A stretch of 64,000 bases of DNA, from positions 61,150 through 125,149 of the forward strand of contig JBGSYC010000136.1 of assembly GCA_041751095.1 (NCBI GenBank), read 5' to 3'. Shown piece by piece: positions 54,139 through 63,992 of this stretch. Position 1 is the stretch's first letter. Every line of letters starts with the position of its first letter. Both the position numbers and the translations under genes were made by a program. This stretch comes from JADCRZ01 sp041751095 (GTDB lineage: Bacteria; Bacteroidota; Bacteroidia; Chitinophagales; Chitinophagaceae). The notes beneath the pieces were generated by a model. The model was not told where the DNA came from. It saw only the letters and a program-made list of their open reading frames with translations, and made no database searches.

Positions 54139-55416
54139 CTACTTGCGAAGCTTATCAAGCTTTTTCTTCAAAGGATCGGTAAGTTTCTCAAACCCCTCTT
54201 TAACTGGTTCTTTCAGATCATTATAACTCTCCTTAAGAGGTTTTTCCATTTTCTCAATACCCCTCTGCGCTTCCCGGAGCGCTTTACCAACTTGCTGTTT
54301 AACGGGTTGCCTGTACGACTCAACTTCCTTCTTCACTTTATTTGCCTCGTCTTTAACTGGTTGCTTATAAGACTCACTTTCTTTTCTTACCTTATTTGCT
54401 TCCTTTTTCAGGTTCAGGTGGCTGAAATCCATATCCCGCCTTTTTCTTCTATATTCTTTAGTTCGCTTGCTTTTCTTATCGCCGCTAAATAACATCAGCG
54501 TGATTAAAATCGCTGCAGATACACCCAGTACCTTCAGGATAGGTGAAGCTGTAGCGTCCTTGTTTTTTACCGGTAACTGCACTACTCCGGTATCGTCAGT
54601 AACAGCGGGCTGTTTCACATAACGGCCATGCCTGGGGACAGCTACCTTATCGAAGTCACGCACTAAATTGTGGAGTGATTTCCGCATCGACATACCCCGC
54701 ATGGGGCGGCCATGGCTGGATGCTACCACTTCCGGTTCAAGTCTGGCCAATTGTTCAACAGACCAGGCCGCAGATAACCAGTCGCAGGTAAAGTATTTGG
54801 GGGGGCCTGACAGTTTTTTAGTTTGAAAAATTACCGAAAGTGCAGACTCCTGTTTGGTAGTTACCAAAGCATCGCCTGAAATAAGCACCTTATCGGATTC
54901 CCTGAAGAGGCTCACATGGCCTGGCGAATGACCCGGTGTATGTATGTATTTCCATTCACTTAATCCGGGAACCCGGCCTTCCTGTGGAAAGGCGATAACC
55001 CGGTCTTCTATATTGATTGGCCCTTTTGGGTACAGAAATGAGAGATCTGTCATTAGGCCACCGCCTACCGTAGGATCAGGGGGAGGATAAGACGAAACTC
55101 CAGTGAGGTAAGGCATTTCGAGGTGATGGGCATATACCGGAATATTCCACCCCGCAGCGAGACGGGATACTGATCCTACATGATCAAAATGTCCGTGTGT
55201 TAAAACGATGGCAGTCGGACGGCTTCCGGAACCAAAAAGTATTTCAGCCATTTTCATAATCTTTGGCGCCGACCACTTCAAGCCGGCATCAACCAATACC
55301 CATGTATTGTCTGATGGATTAAGAATAGCGAATACATTTACGAAAGTGTCCTTCATTCCCCAAACCCCTGGGGCAACGGCAAACAAATCGATGTTAATTT
55401 CTTTTGTTTTCATCAT
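54139..55416 (-). CDS. Metallo-beta-lactamase-fold hydrolase with membrane segment and coiled-coil tail
   Basis: A 425-residue protein from the ATG at 55416 (TTG one codon upstream; another ATG at 55413). Residues about 8-235 form a complete MBL fold: THGHFDHVG (His74, His76, Asp78, His79), TPGHSPGHV, ISGDAL and a final SSHGRP, so both metal sites are intact. After a linker there is one transmembrane segment (about 290-308, LKVLGVSAAILITLMLF). A lysine/glutamate-rich helical tail of about 110 residues follows, with two 18-residue repeats (EANKVRKESESYKQPVK, EANKVKKEVESYRQPVK). The enzyme's substrate is unknown. The tail resembles apolipoprotein- or LEA-like amphipathic helices. Confidence 0.85.
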   Translation of the reverse strand: MMKTKEINIDLFAVAPGVWGMKDTFVNVFAILNPSDNTWVLVDAGLKWSAPKIMKMAEILFGSGSRPTAIVLTHGHFDHVGSVSRLAAGWNIPVYAHHLEMPYLTGVSSYPPPDPTVGGGLMTDLSFLYPKGPINIEDRVIAFPQEGRVPGLSEWKYIHTPGHSPGHVSLFRESDKVLISGDALVTTKQESALSVIFQTKKLSGPPKYFTCDWLSAAWSVEQLARLEPEVVASSHGRPMRGMSMRKSLHNLVRDFDKVAVPRHGRYVKQPAVTDDTGVVQLPVKNKDATASPILKVLGVSAAILITLMLFSGDKKSKRTKEYRRKRRDMDFSHLNLKKEANKVRKESESYKQPVKDEANKVKKEVESYRQPVKQQVGKALREAQRGIEKMEKPLKESYNDLKEPVKEGFEKLTDPLKKKLDKLRK

Positions 55417-55562
55417 CAATTAATTTAAGGATCTGGTTAATGGAATAATTAACACTCGAAACACTCATAAAAGCATGCCAAAGGAGATATATTGCACTTT
55501 GCGCCAGCCCGGTAATCAGTTAATGAACCTTTAACTGGTGAGCAGAGTAGATCGTAAAGCGT

Positions 55563-55590
55563 AAAAAAGCCCGGTCGTATAACCGGGCTG
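55563..55590 (-). terminator. Rho-independent terminator of the aminotransferase gene
   Basis: Arms 55568-55575 and 55582-55589 (AGCCCGGT/ACCGGGCT, 8 bp) with a six-base loop are followed on the minus strand by six T. It lies 19 bases beyond the aminotransferase stop. Confidence 0.88.
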
Positions 55591-55608
55591 ACAATTTTAA
55601 GGCTACAT

Positions 55609-56799
55609 TTAATTTAACCTTGCGAGGGCGTCAATAATCCGCTTATACCCTTCCTCTATTTTTTCCATGCTGTTGGCAAAAGATATCCTGATAGAACCCG
55701 GCTCACCAAAAGCTCGCCCGGTGACGGTAGATACGTGCGCTTTATTAAGCAGGTACATGCACAGATCATCAGCATTATTGATGATTTCGTCACCATCCTT
55801 TTTACCGAAGTAGTAACTAACGAGCGGAAAAATATAAAACGCCCCGTCCGGTTCAGGGCATTGTATCCCCGGAACGGCTTTCATCAATTCTATCACCCGG
55901 TGCTTTCTCCGTTCAAATTCCCTGACCATTTCCATTGTGGTGGAAAGATCTGCGGTAAGGGCTGTAATTGCTGCGCGCTGGGTAACAGCATTCGGGCCAC
56001 TTGTTATCTGCCCCTGTAATTTCTCACATGCTTTCACAACAGAAACGGTTGCTGCAATATACCCCAGCCGATAACCGGTCATTGCATATCCCTTACTGAG
56101 TCCGTTAACAATGATGACTCTGTCTTTCAAAAAATCAAATTGCGCAATGCTTTCATGCGTACCGACATAATTGATGTATTCATAAATCTCATCAGACATA
56201 ATATAAATGTCAGGATATTTCCTGAACACTTCCGCCAGGCCAATGAGTTCTTCCCTGTTATAAACACAACCCGTAGGATTATTTGGGGAAGAGAACATGA
56301 AAAGCCTTGTTTTCGGCGTGATGGCTGCTTCAAGTTCAGCAGGGGTGATCTTATAGCCGTTCTCAAGAGAAGTGTTTACAAGAACCGGAACTCCTTCATT
56401 CAGTTTTACGATCTCTGAATAGGTAACCCAGTAGGGTGTGGGGATAATAACTTCATCACCTGTATCAACCACTGCCATTACCAGATTTGCAATGCTCTGT
56501 TTAGCGCCGGTTGATACCAGGATGTTTTCGCATCCGTATTCAAGGTTATTGTCGCGTTTTAGCTTTTCACAAATAGCCTCACGCAGATCCTGATAACCGG
56601 CAACAGGGGTATAATGCGAATAATTGTCGTCTACCGCTTTCTTGGCAGCTTCCTTAATATGTTCAGGAGTATTGAAATCCGGTTCACCCAAACTTAGATC
56701 TATAATATCAATCCCTTTCAGTCTTAACTCCCGGCCTAATTTTGCCATTTTTAAGGTTTCTGGTTCGTTAAACCTTAACAGCCTTGATGATAGTTCCAT
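55609..56799 (-). CDS. Class I pyridoxal-phosphate aminotransferase (aspartate aminotransferase type)
   Basis: The frame extends to a TTG at 56916, but the family start is the ATG at 56799 (MELSSRLLRFNEPETLKMAKLG), giving 396 residues. Key blocks are IDLSLGEPDFNTPEHI, STGAKQSIANLVMAV, TPYWVTYSEI, SSPNNPTGCVY, the YIMSDEIYE Asp, and VNGLSKGYAMTGYRLGY with the PLP lysine. This matches the Ib subgroup of aspartate or aspartate/prephenate aminotransferases. The exact amino donor is not decided by sequence. Confidence 0.93.
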   Translation of the reverse strand: MELSSRLLRFNEPETLKMAKLGRELRLKGIDIIDLSLGEPDFNTPEHIKEAAKKAVDDNYSHYTPVAGYQDLREAICEKLKRDNNLEYGCENILVSTGAKQSIANLVMAVVDTGDEVIIPTPYWVTYSEIVKLNEGVPVLVNTSLENGYKITPAELEAAITPKTRLFMFSSPNNPTGCVYNREELIGLAEVFRKYPDIYIMSDEIYEYINYVGTHESIAQFDFLKDRVIIVNGLSKGYAMTGYRLGYIAATVSVVKACEKLQGQITSGPNAVTQRAAITALTADLSTTMEMVREFERRKHRVIELMKAVPGIQCPEPDGAFYIFPLVSYYFGKKDGDEIINNADDLCMYLLNKAHVSTVTGRAFGEPGSIRISFANSMEKIEEGYKRIIDALARLN

Positions 56800-57007
56800 T
56801 TTTTTGGTCCGTTTTCGGACGGTAGAATAATTGGTGAATAAAATTGTTTGCGCTTTCGTCTTGTAAATGAGCGATTGCAAATGTATTAAAATCGAAACAA
56901 CCAAAAAATTCGGCAATAGCTTCGGTTGGCATCATGCGATTACCGGCTGTCAGACGCCCGATTATGCAGGGCAGTCAAAATGCCCTCCTGTTTTTATCCG
57001 GAAACTT

Positions 57008-57766
57008 TTAGTTATGCTGAATTATTGTGATGCTCTCCTTATAAATGCCGGCGCCACCCGTTGCGCCGCTGGCCAAAAAAGTGTACAACTTACCGGCTTT
57101 CAAAGTATAGGATGCCTGTTCAAAAAGCAATTTATTTCTATTTCTTAACTCAATCCGGTAATTACCCGGCCTTACGCGGATGCTAAATGGAACCTCTGCT
57201 TCCGGCAAATTGTAATTTCCAACATACGTGTCAGTTACCTGGAACCCGGAAGTGCCTGAATATAAAATCGCGGACAGCGTATCTCTGCCCGGAACAAAGT
57301 GAAGGAATCTTACTCTCGCAAGGGTGTCTGTGGAAGTGGTATCGTCGCTTAACAGAATTACCCTGACATTATTATTCTTTAGTGTATCAAAAAGATAAAG
57401 GGAATATCTTTTATCAGCCTGAAGAGAAACATTCTTTTGAAGCACTGCCTGTATTGCGGCGTTTACCTGTAGTGTATGCGTTCCTGCAGCAACCAGCATA
57501 TAAGGGTTCGTGCTGTTCCCCGTTGTGCTTCCAAACGTGAGCGCAGTGGTATTAACCTTTGTCTCATTTACATAGATGTCCACAGGATCAGCGTTTAACA
57601 CCAGATTTGTTACAGAAAGGCCTGCTTTAGGGCCGGAATCAGTATTATCCATATTTTTCAAACAGGCGCTGAAACACAGGGTTATGGCTATGAACATACC
57701 GGGGAGCATTCCCAATCGTCGGGCAGTGTCGTTGGCGGGATTAACTAAGTCTCTGAAACGCAACAT
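57008..57766 (-). CDS. DUF4397-domain lipoprotein (second copy type)
   Basis: This 252-residue protein has a lipobox ending in FSAC (Cys35 from the ATG at 57766). The region before the hydrophobic core is unusually long, so starts at Met20 (57709) or Met24 (57697) are plausible and would give a normal signal. Two DUF4397-like units are seen: LSVTNLVLNADPVDIYVNE and ARVRFLHFVPGRDTLSAILY. It lies 52 bases downstream of the serine hydrolase gene on the same strand. Function is unknown. It is related in domain, not closely in sequence, to the protein at 10014-10790. Confidence 0.8.
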   Translation of the reverse strand: MLRFRDLVNPANDTARRLGMLPGMFIAITLCFSACLKNMDNTDSGPKAGLSVTNLVLNADPVDIYVNETKVNTTALTFGSTTGNSTNPYMLVAAGTHTLQVNAAIQAVLQKNVSLQADKRYSLYLFDTLKNNNVRVILLSDDTTSTDTLARVRFLHFVPGRDTLSAILYSGTSGFQVTDTYVGNYNLPEAEVPFSIRVRPGNYRIELRNRNKLLFEQASYTLKAGKLYTFLASGATGGAGIYKESITIIQHN

Positions 57767-57818
57767 TCTTCTGATGGTTAATATTTTAAAATTTTACTTC
57801 GGGCAATCGCGTCCAGCA

Positions 57819-59147
57819 CTACCTGTCATACGCAATCCTGAACTTTGAAAGATCCGGTTGCCGGATGCGGTTCCTGGTGGTTTCGTAATCATATATGAGC
57901 TTGCCAAGATGCTTCATGAACGGGAATCCGGTAGTCTCATATTCATAGTTGTCGTCATTGAGAACCCCATCGCTGTTGCAGTAAATGGTTGCGCTTAACA
58001 TGAATTCTACATTTTTTTCGAAATCGACGATATAAGCCACGTCGGTTAAGAAACCATAAGCATCGCCCACCTTATTAAAAATGCGGATATGTTTCGGAAT
58101 AGCTCCTTTTTCAGAACCGTACATAAGAAATTTCACATAAGCGTCTTGGTACACGGAAGAGTCATACGACGGGTAAGTGGACTCTGATAGCAATTGTGAC
58201 ATGTATTTCCATACAAAATGGTGATCTTCCGGGGTCAGGTTGAACCGGTGTTTTTCCGGAACAGCATCAGGAAAAAGTATGCTCTTCAGGATAGATGTAA
58301 GGTTTTCCAAAGAAACCTTATTCTTTTTTGAAAAATCCATAGGCTCATTAACAAGCCGGCCCTGAAGGTAATATGCCCGCCCCGCCGAATCATGACGCTT
58401 GGGATAAATGCGGGTATTTACCTGCATCGGCTGGCTGAATAAACTCCTTCCCCCGGTGTTAAAGAACTGAACCGGGTTGGTGTGGCGGTTTTCCTCTTCG
58501 GTTAACGCCACGGATAACCGGTGAAGGATCTGCGCGTGTAAATAATCCTTTTTCTGTAATTGCTCATTGATATACTGCTGACCTAAAAATTCATACAAAC
58601 GGTTAAATGCATCGTTGTCGCTGGTAAGAAAAATCTTTTTTATATAATGAGCAACAGAGGGCCGCCCGTCTGCGGTGGTAGGGTCATTGTACACTGCAGT
58701 CTGGCCACTGAAATCACTGCGCGAAATCATCGAAGAAGCGCTGTTCAGGCCATACACCCTGAGTTCGTTTAAACGCTGCAACGCCATTACCGCTACGGGC
58801 ATTTTAACCGTAGATGCAGGATAAAAATATTCGTCAGGGTCAACATTAAAATAATAAGGTTTGAACACCGGCTCGTTATCGGCTGTTCTGTCGATTTGCG
58901 TATAGATGATCTGTACTTTGAACGAATCCCGGTTTTCAATAATGTGACTGAATTCATCAGGCCTTGATTTTAAGAGGTCTTCCAGGAAAGCATCTGTTTT
59001 TTTCATTTTCGGGATTGTTTGAATCGTATCCGGTTGCGTGATAATGACCGTTACAGGCGCAGCCGGAACAACCACCGGACTCTTTTTAAATGTGTTGCAC
59101 GAAAGGTATATTATCACCGGAAAAAAAATCAGGTACTTCAGCTTCAT
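57819..59147 (-). CDS. Exported serine hydrolase, class A beta-lactamase-like
   Basis: This 442-residue protein has a lipobox-like LSC at Cys17. The three active-site elements of the serine beta-lactamase/DD-peptidase fold are in order: Ser112-x-x-Lys115 (PASTVKMP), Ser176-Asp177-Asn178, and Lys359-Val-Gly in place of KTG. It is much longer than true class A enzymes (about 290), with extra regions around residues 200-345. Such proteins in Bacteroidota may act on peptidoglycan or other amides or esters; beta-lactam hydrolysis is not proven. The DUF4397 gene follows. Confidence 0.85.
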   Translation of the reverse strand: MKLKYLIFFPVIIYLSCNTFKKSPVVVPAAPVTVIITQPDTIQTIPKMKKTDAFLEDLLKSRPDEFSHIIENRDSFKVQIIYTQIDRTADNEPVFKPYYFNVDPDEYFYPASTVKMPVAVMALQRLNELRVYGLNSASSMISRSDFSGQTAVYNDPTTADGRPSVAHYIKKIFLTSDNDAFNRLYEFLGQQYINEQLQKKDYLHAQILHRLSVALTEEENRHTNPVQFFNTGGRSLFSQPMQVNTRIYPKRHDSAGRAYYLQGRLVNEPMDFSKKNKVSLENLTSILKSILFPDAVPEKHRFNLTPEDHHFVWKYMSQLLSESTYPSYDSSVYQDAYVKFLMYGSEKGAIPKHIRIFNKVGDAYGFLTDVAYIVDFEKNVEFMLSATIYCNSDGVLNDDNYEYETTGFPFMKHLGKLIYDYETTRNRIRQPDLSKFRIAYDR

Positions 59148-59327
59148 AGATTGAAATTACATTATTCGGGAGGAATGGCCCCGTTCACTGCCTGTGGTGA
59201 AAACTTATTTCCCATTTCCGGTAACGTCATGTGCATGAAAGTAACAAGAAGATGGGATGACCCTCTTTAAATGGTTTTTAACAACGTTTCTTCCGCGTTT
59301 TCCCCTTAAAATTCAGCAGTAATGCAT

Positions 59328-59335
59328 TATCTTTG
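59328..59335 (+). promoter_or_regulatory. Candidate -7 promoter element of secDF
   Basis: TATCTTTG is a full match to TAnnTTTG, 38 bases before the secDF ATG. No clear TTTG box is visible at the expected upstream distance. Confidence 0.4.
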
Positions 59336-59373
59336 CCGTCCCTGAAAAAATTTTATTCAAAACAAGAACTCCA

Positions 59374-62300
59374 ATGAAAACCTTGGTCACTATTTTCGTG
59401 GGTTTATTAGTTGTCTATTCCCTTTACCTGCTTTCTTTTACATGGTTTGTAAACAGCCATGAAAAAGATATGGACAGAAGAGCCACGCAGGTAATAAAAA
59501 AATATCCTGCCCCGGAAGTAAAATACCCCGGAAACAAAGAAGTCCAGGCCTTATACAAAGACAGCCTCGAACAACTGAAGAAAGACCGTTTACGGAGGTT
59601 GCTGGACAGCACAAAAGATAAAAGCATAACATGGTGGGGTACCTCTTATCAAAAAGCAAAGGAAAATGAACTGTTGCTGGGGTTAGACCTGCAGGGCGGC
59701 ATCAACGTTACCCTTGATATCGAACTTTCAGGATTGATTAAAGGATTAGCTAACAATCCCGGAGATCCGGCCTTAAAAAAGGCTCTGGACGAAGCAAACC
59801 GCAGAAAGTTGAATAGTGATGCAGATTATATTACTCTTTTCGGGCAGACCTTCAGGGAGGTAAACCCCGGGACGAACATGGCCCCTCTTTTTGCCAACAG
59901 TACGCGCAATAAATTAAAAATAGACGCCTCTGACAATGCCGTGATCGCTTATATCAGGGATCAGGCAAATGCCGCCATGAATCAGACATATGGCGTGCTT
60001 ACCAAACGGATAGATAAATTCGGGGTTGCCCAGCCAAATATTAACCTTGACGAAAATAAAGGCATTATCACCGTTGAACTTGCTGGTGCAAGCGATCCCG
60101 AGCGGGTTCGGAAATTCCTTCAATCCACTGCTAACCTGCAGTTTTTTGAAGTGTACAATATCAGCGAGCTTGACAAATCACTCGAAGCGGCAGACAAGGC
60201 ACTGGCTATTGCGCTGGGGGGTACGGTGGCTGCCGATACTACCGCTAAAACAGACAGCGCCGTTGCTGCTGCAAATACGGATACTTCCGCCGATATTTCG
60301 AAAATACTGAAAGGGAATTCCGGCCAGGCAGGAACCGGCAAAGCGTCAGCTGTCACACCTAAAAATGAACACCCTTTACTTAGCGTAATTTCATTTATCC
60401 CTCCAAGGGATGAAAACAAGGATGGCAAACCCGAGTATTCGCCAATGCTTGGTTATGTGAGAATTCAGGACACCGGCCTTGTGGATAGCTACCTGGCGAA
60501 TCCGGCTGTAAGAAATAATATGCCGGCCGATGTGAAATTCCTTTATGGAATGGCGGAAAAAGACAAAAACGGGAAAGTGCTTACCTCCCTTCCTCTATAC
60601 GGCATCAAAACAGTTCCGGGTTCGGAAAAGGCTAAACTTGAAGGTGAATCTATCGTTGACGCATACCAGGATTTCGACCCGGTAACAAACCTCGTTACGG
60701 TTAACATGACAATGGATAAGCAGGGAGAGAAGATATGGTCTAAACTTACCGGTGATAACGTTGGAAGGGCAATAGCCATCGTGCTTGATGAGATTGTTTA
60801 TTCTGCTCCCAACGTAAATGACAGGATTGAAGGAGGTAACTCGCAAATATCCGGTGGCTTTGCCGTTCAGGAAGGCCAGGACCTTGCAAATATTCTGAAA
60901 TCCGGTAAGCTTGATGCGCCGGCCAAAATCGTTCAGGAGCAGGTTGTAGGGCCTACCCTCGGCCAGGAAGCTGTAAGGGGCGGCTCTATGGCATTCATCA
61001 TTTCGTTTGTTATCATCTTTATTTTAATGCTGGTATACTACAATACCGGTGGATGGGTGGCCAATATCGCCCTGATATTAAACCTCCTATTTACTGTAGG
61101 CGTGCTTACGGCGTTTAATGCCACGTTAACCGCTGCCGGTATTGCGGGCCTTGTTTTAACGATAGGCATGGCGGTAGACACGAATGTGATCATTTTCGAA
61201 AGAATCAAAGAAGAGCTTACCCGCGGCAAATCGTATCAGCAGTCAATTAAAGATGGATACCGGCGCTCACTGGCCCCTGTTTTGGATGCACACGTTACTA
61301 CTTTGCTTACGGCATGTATCCTGTTCTACTTCGGGCTTGGGCCTGTACTGGGTTTTGCGACTACCCAGATCATAGGTATTACCATGTCATTACTGTGCGG
61401 GATTGTTGTATCGCGCCTGATTACAGATTTCTGGACCAACAAAAACAGGCATTTCAACTATTTCACTCCGGTTTCCAGGCGAATATTTCAGCATTCCAAT
61501 TTTCACTTTATCAATTACCGTAAAGTTGCCTATGGCATTTCGGTTGTTGTGCTGATCCTCGGTATATCAGCGATCTTTTACGGCTTCAGGGAAGGTGTTG
61601 AATTTAAAGGCGGGAGAAGCTATATCGTGCGGTTTGATAAGCCCGTTGATGTAGATAACCTAAAAAGCGAATTAAACAAGTCGTTCGGGGCCTATCCGGT
61701 TATTAAGACCTTTGGCAGTAACAATCAACTGGATATCACAACGGATTATATGATTGCTCAGGCAGGACCCAATGCTGACAGCGCCGTGCAGAACAAACTG
61801 TACCAGGGCCTGCTGCCGTTTTTAACGCAGGGTTCATCTCCTGCAGATTTTGTAGCAAGGAACCTTCGGGGATCAACAAAGGTAGATCCTACTATTTCAG
61901 ATGACCTGAAATCAGGAGCGAAGTGGGCTACTTTCTGGTCTATCCTGATTATTTCCTTGTATATTCTTATCCGGTTTCGCGACTGGAGGTATTCTTTGGG
62001 AACGATTGTCGCACTATTGCATGACGTGCTGGTTACACTCGCGGTTTTCTCGTTTCTGAAAGATGTTGTTCCTTTTCCCCTTGAAATTGACCAGCATTTT
62101 ATCGCAGCCATACTGACTGTGATCGGCTTTTCCATGAACGATACGGTAATCGTGTTTGACCGGATCCGTGAATATAGCCGCACCATGAAAAATGCTTCAA
62201 AAACAGAAGTTATCAATAAAGCAATTAACGATACCTTAAGCCGTACGATAATGACCTCTTTAATGGTATTCATTACCCTGCTTGTACTTTTCCTTGTCGG

Positions 62301-62472
62301 CGGAGAAGTTACCAAGGGCTTTGCTTTCGCTATGCTGATCGGTGTGATTACGGGAACGTATTCATCTATTTTTGTTGCAGCACCGATACTTGTAGATCTT
62401 GCGAAAGACAAACCATTAGGAGATCCGGAGCCTGTGAAAGTAGAAAAACTGAAACCGGTTCTTTCCAAATAA
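59374..62472 (+). CDS. secDF: Protein translocase SecDF (fused SecD and SecF)
   Basis: This 1032-residue protein fuses SecD and SecF. After an N-terminal helix (about 5-25) come LLLGLDLQGGINVTLDIE and the periplasmic P1 region (about 100-500), with an Ala/Thr/Lys-rich low-complexity insert near 285-335. The SecD membrane half follows (GLVLTIGMAVDTNVIIFERIKEEL). The SecF part starts near 700 with GFREGVEFKGGRSYIVRF and ends with GFSMNDTVIVFDRIRE. SecDF uses the proton gradient to assist Sec export. The fusion is standard in Bacteroidota. Confidence 0.96.
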   Translation: MKTLVTIFVGLLVVYSLYLLSFTWFVNSHEKDMDRRATQVIKKYPAPEVKYPGNKEVQALYKDSLEQLKKDRLRRLLDSTKDKSITWWGTSYQKAKENELLLGLDLQGGINVTLDIELSGLIKGLANNPGDPALKKALDEANRRKLNSDADYITLFGQTFREVNPGTNMAPLFANSTRNKLKIDASDNAVIAYIRDQANAAMNQTYGVLTKRIDKFGVAQPNINLDENKGIITVELAGASDPERVRKFLQSTANLQFFEVYNISELDKSLEAADKALAIALGGTVAADTTAKTDSAVAAANTDTSADISKILKGNSGQAGTGKASAVTPKNEHPLLSVISFIPPRDENKDGKPEYSPMLGYVRIQDTGLVDSYLANPAVRNNMPADVKFLYGMAEKDKNGKVLTSLPLYGIKTVPGSEKAKLEGESIVDAYQDFDPVTNLVTVNMTMDKQGEKIWSKLTGDNVGRAIAIVLDEIVYSAPNVNDRIEGGNSQISGGFAVQEGQDLANILKSGKLDAPAKIVQEQVVGPTLGQEAVRGGSMAFIISFVIIFILMLVYYNTGGWVANIALILNLLFTVGVLTAFNATLTAAGIAGLVLTIGMAVDTNVIIFERIKEELTRGKSYQQSIKDGYRRSLAPVLDAHVTTLLTACILFYFGLGPVLGFATTQIIGITMSLLCGIVVSRLITDFWTNKNRHFNYFTPVSRRIFQHSNFHFINYRKVAYGISVVVLILGISAIFYGFREGVEFKGGRSYIVRFDKPVDVDNLKSELNKSFGAYPVIKTFGSNNQLDITTDYMIAQAGPNADSAVQNKLYQGLLPFLTQGSSPADFVARNLRGSTKVDPTISDDLKSGAKWATFWSILIISLYILIRFRDWRYSLGTIVALLHDVLVTLAVFSFLKDVVPFPLEIDQHFIAAILTVIGFSMNDTVIVFDRIREYSRTMKNASKTEVINKAINDTLSRTIMTSLMVFITLLVLFLVGGEVTKGFAFAMLIGVITGTYSSIFVAAPILVDLAKDKPLGDPEPVKVEKLKPVLSK

Positions 62473-62486
62473 CTTTTATTATTTTT

Positions 62487-62527
62487 ATAAAAGAGGCTAT
62501 CCTGTTAACCGTGGTAGCCTCTTTTTT
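62487..62527 (+). terminator. Rho-independent terminator after secDF
   Basis: AAAAGAGGCTA at 62489-62499 pairs with TAGCCTCTTTT at 62515-62525 around a 15-base loop, ending in a T run. It starts about 15 bases after the secDF stop. Confidence 0.82.
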
Positions 62528-62594
62528 ATGATCGGTTGCCACGCACGCAAATAAAATATCATAAAACGGCAGCTTCAAATACTTTGCTAAAGCT

Positions 62595-63524
62595 TTGATT
62601 GCAGAAAAACATACAGCATTTATCAGGGAGGCTGCCTATGCGCTTGGCTTTGATTACTGCGGTATAGCCAGGGCCCAAAAATTAGATGAGGATGCAAGGA
62701 GGCTGGAGCAGTGGCTAAACAAGGGAATGCATGGAACCATGAAGTACATGGAAAACCATTTTGACCTGCGCGTTGACCCGTGTAAATTAGTGCCCGGCGC
62801 AAAGTCGGTGATTACGTTATTGCTGAACTACTATCCGGCTGTAAGTCAGCAGGCGAATGTTCCCAAAGTTTCAAAATATGCATATGGTCATGACTACCAC
62901 GAAGTGATCCGTGAAAAGTTGAATCTCTATCTTTCCAATATAAGGCAGGAAATAGGTGAAATAAACGGCAGGGGTTTTGTTGACAGCGCACCGGTTCTGG
63001 AAAGAACATGGGCGCAGCGAAGCGGCTTGGGCTGGGTGGGTCGAAATGGAAACCTCATTACCCGGCAGAGCGGGTCATTCTTCTTTATTGCCACGCTGAT
63101 CGTAGACCTTCAGTTGCACGCAGACGATGCCCTTGCAAAAGATTATTGCGGCAGTTGCCGCAAGTGCATCGATGCGTGCCCTACCGGGGCCATACAAAAC
63201 GACAGGGTAATTGATGGTAGCAAGTGCATTTCGTACTTCACCATTGAGTTGAAAGAGAATCTCATCCCAGAGACCATGAAAGGCAAATTCGACAACTGGA
63301 TGTTTGGGTGCGACACCTGCCAGGACGTATGCCCATGGAACCGCTTCAGTAAGCCGGCTTCAGGATTTTCCTTTACGCCGATACCTGAAATACTAAACTT
63401 TACCACCGGTGACTGGGAGCAACAAACCGAAGAAACATTCAAAAGGATCTTTAAAAATTCTCCCCTGAGAAGAAGCAAATTTGAAGGAATTAAAAGAAAC
63501 CTGAGATTTTTGCATTGCGAATAA
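62595..63524 (+). CDS. queG: Epoxyqueuosine reductase
   Basis: This 309-residue enzyme uses a TTG start at 62595; no in-frame ATG or GTG lies close upstream, and the first ATG inside is 44 codons in, past conserved sequence (LGFDYCGIARAQKLDEDARR). It has the cobalamin-binding QueG N-domain and two ferredoxin-type 4Fe-4S motifs: Cys185/188/191 with Cys195 (CGSCRKCIDACP), and Cys239/242/246 (CDTCQDVCPW). It performs the last step of queuosine synthesis in tRNA. The short form lacking the HEAT-repeat C-terminus is usual in Bacteroidota. A queuosine-receiving tRNA, tRNA-His(GTG), is also in the window. Confidence 0.94.
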   Translation: MIAEKHTAFIREAAYALGFDYCGIARAQKLDEDARRLEQWLNKGMHGTMKYMENHFDLRVDPCKLVPGAKSVITLLLNYYPAVSQQANVPKVSKYAYGHDYHEVIREKLNLYLSNIRQEIGEINGRGFVDSAPVLERTWAQRSGLGWVGRNGNLITRQSGSFFFIATLIVDLQLHADDALAKDYCGSCRKCIDACPTGAIQNDRVIDGSKCISYFTIELKENLIPETMKGKFDNWMFGCDTCQDVCPWNRFSKPASGFSFTPIPEILNFTTGDWEQQTEETFKRIFKNSPLRRSKFEGIKRNLRFLHCE

Positions 63525-63642
63525 AAAAGCGGGAAACAGGCTTCAGAAGCGTGGATATAAGCGTCAGACGGTTCTGCCGTCAGACACGGATTCGAAACTG
63601 CACAACGGCTTCACACGATTCAGGCCATCGCTTCCAATAAAA

Positions 63643-63831
63643 TCATTTAAATACCCAACCCGCTTTTAACAGCACCCGTGGCAGGGTATATTTGTACGTT
63701 TGAAATTCTTCGAAGCAAGGCCCGGCGATTGGGCAAATGCCTGTTCCTACGCTGTTCTTCATCCTTTTCATGCTATATCCTGCGGTGAATATTAAGTCAT
63801 CCGATTTGGTGATCCCTACCTTCAGAACTCC
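63643..63831 (-). pseudogene. 3' remnant of an outer-membrane beta-barrel gene
   Basis: On the minus strand, 62 codons run from GGAGTTCTGAAG (63831) to the stop at 63643 and encode VGITKSDDLIFTAGYSMKR and then FQTYKYTLPRVLLKAGWVF near the end. The terminal strand with aromatic residues is typical of barrel C-termini. A stop codon (TAA) lies immediately upstream in frame and there is no start, so the gene is cut off near 63831. I do not recognise the family. Confidence 0.6.
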
Positions 63832-63932
63832 TTACTCCTCACAGTTTGAAAGTGCGGAGATCACTAGCGTCTTGTTATAAAGTACATCAGTTCTTTGAAA
63901 ATATTGCTGGATAAGGGTTTCAGAGATTCAAA

Positions 63933-63992
63933 ATTTCAAATGATTTGAAATGATTTCGTTTATTTGATTTATAATTACTTATAAATCAAATA
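63933..63992. promoter_or_regulatory. Two AT-rich inverted repeats before a possible gene at the window end
   Basis: ATTTCAAAT-G-ATTTGAAAT at 63933-63951 is a 9-bp perfect inverted repeat. At 63961-63992, 14-bp perfect arms (63961-63974, 63979-63992) flank a 4-base loop. An ATG follows at 63996, with only two codons in the window. They could be operators, a mobile-element end, or hairpins in a leader; the sequence does not decide. Confidence 0.5.

Noticed and set aside
57819..59147. Calling this an antibiotic-resistance beta-lactamase.
   Set aside because: The active-site motifs fit the fold, but the length, the KVG box and the lipoprotein context do not establish beta-lactam hydrolysis.
61758..62468. 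236-codon minus-strand frame inside secDF.
   Set aside because: It is fully antisense to a strongly conserved membrane protein gene and shows no family; a shadow frame.
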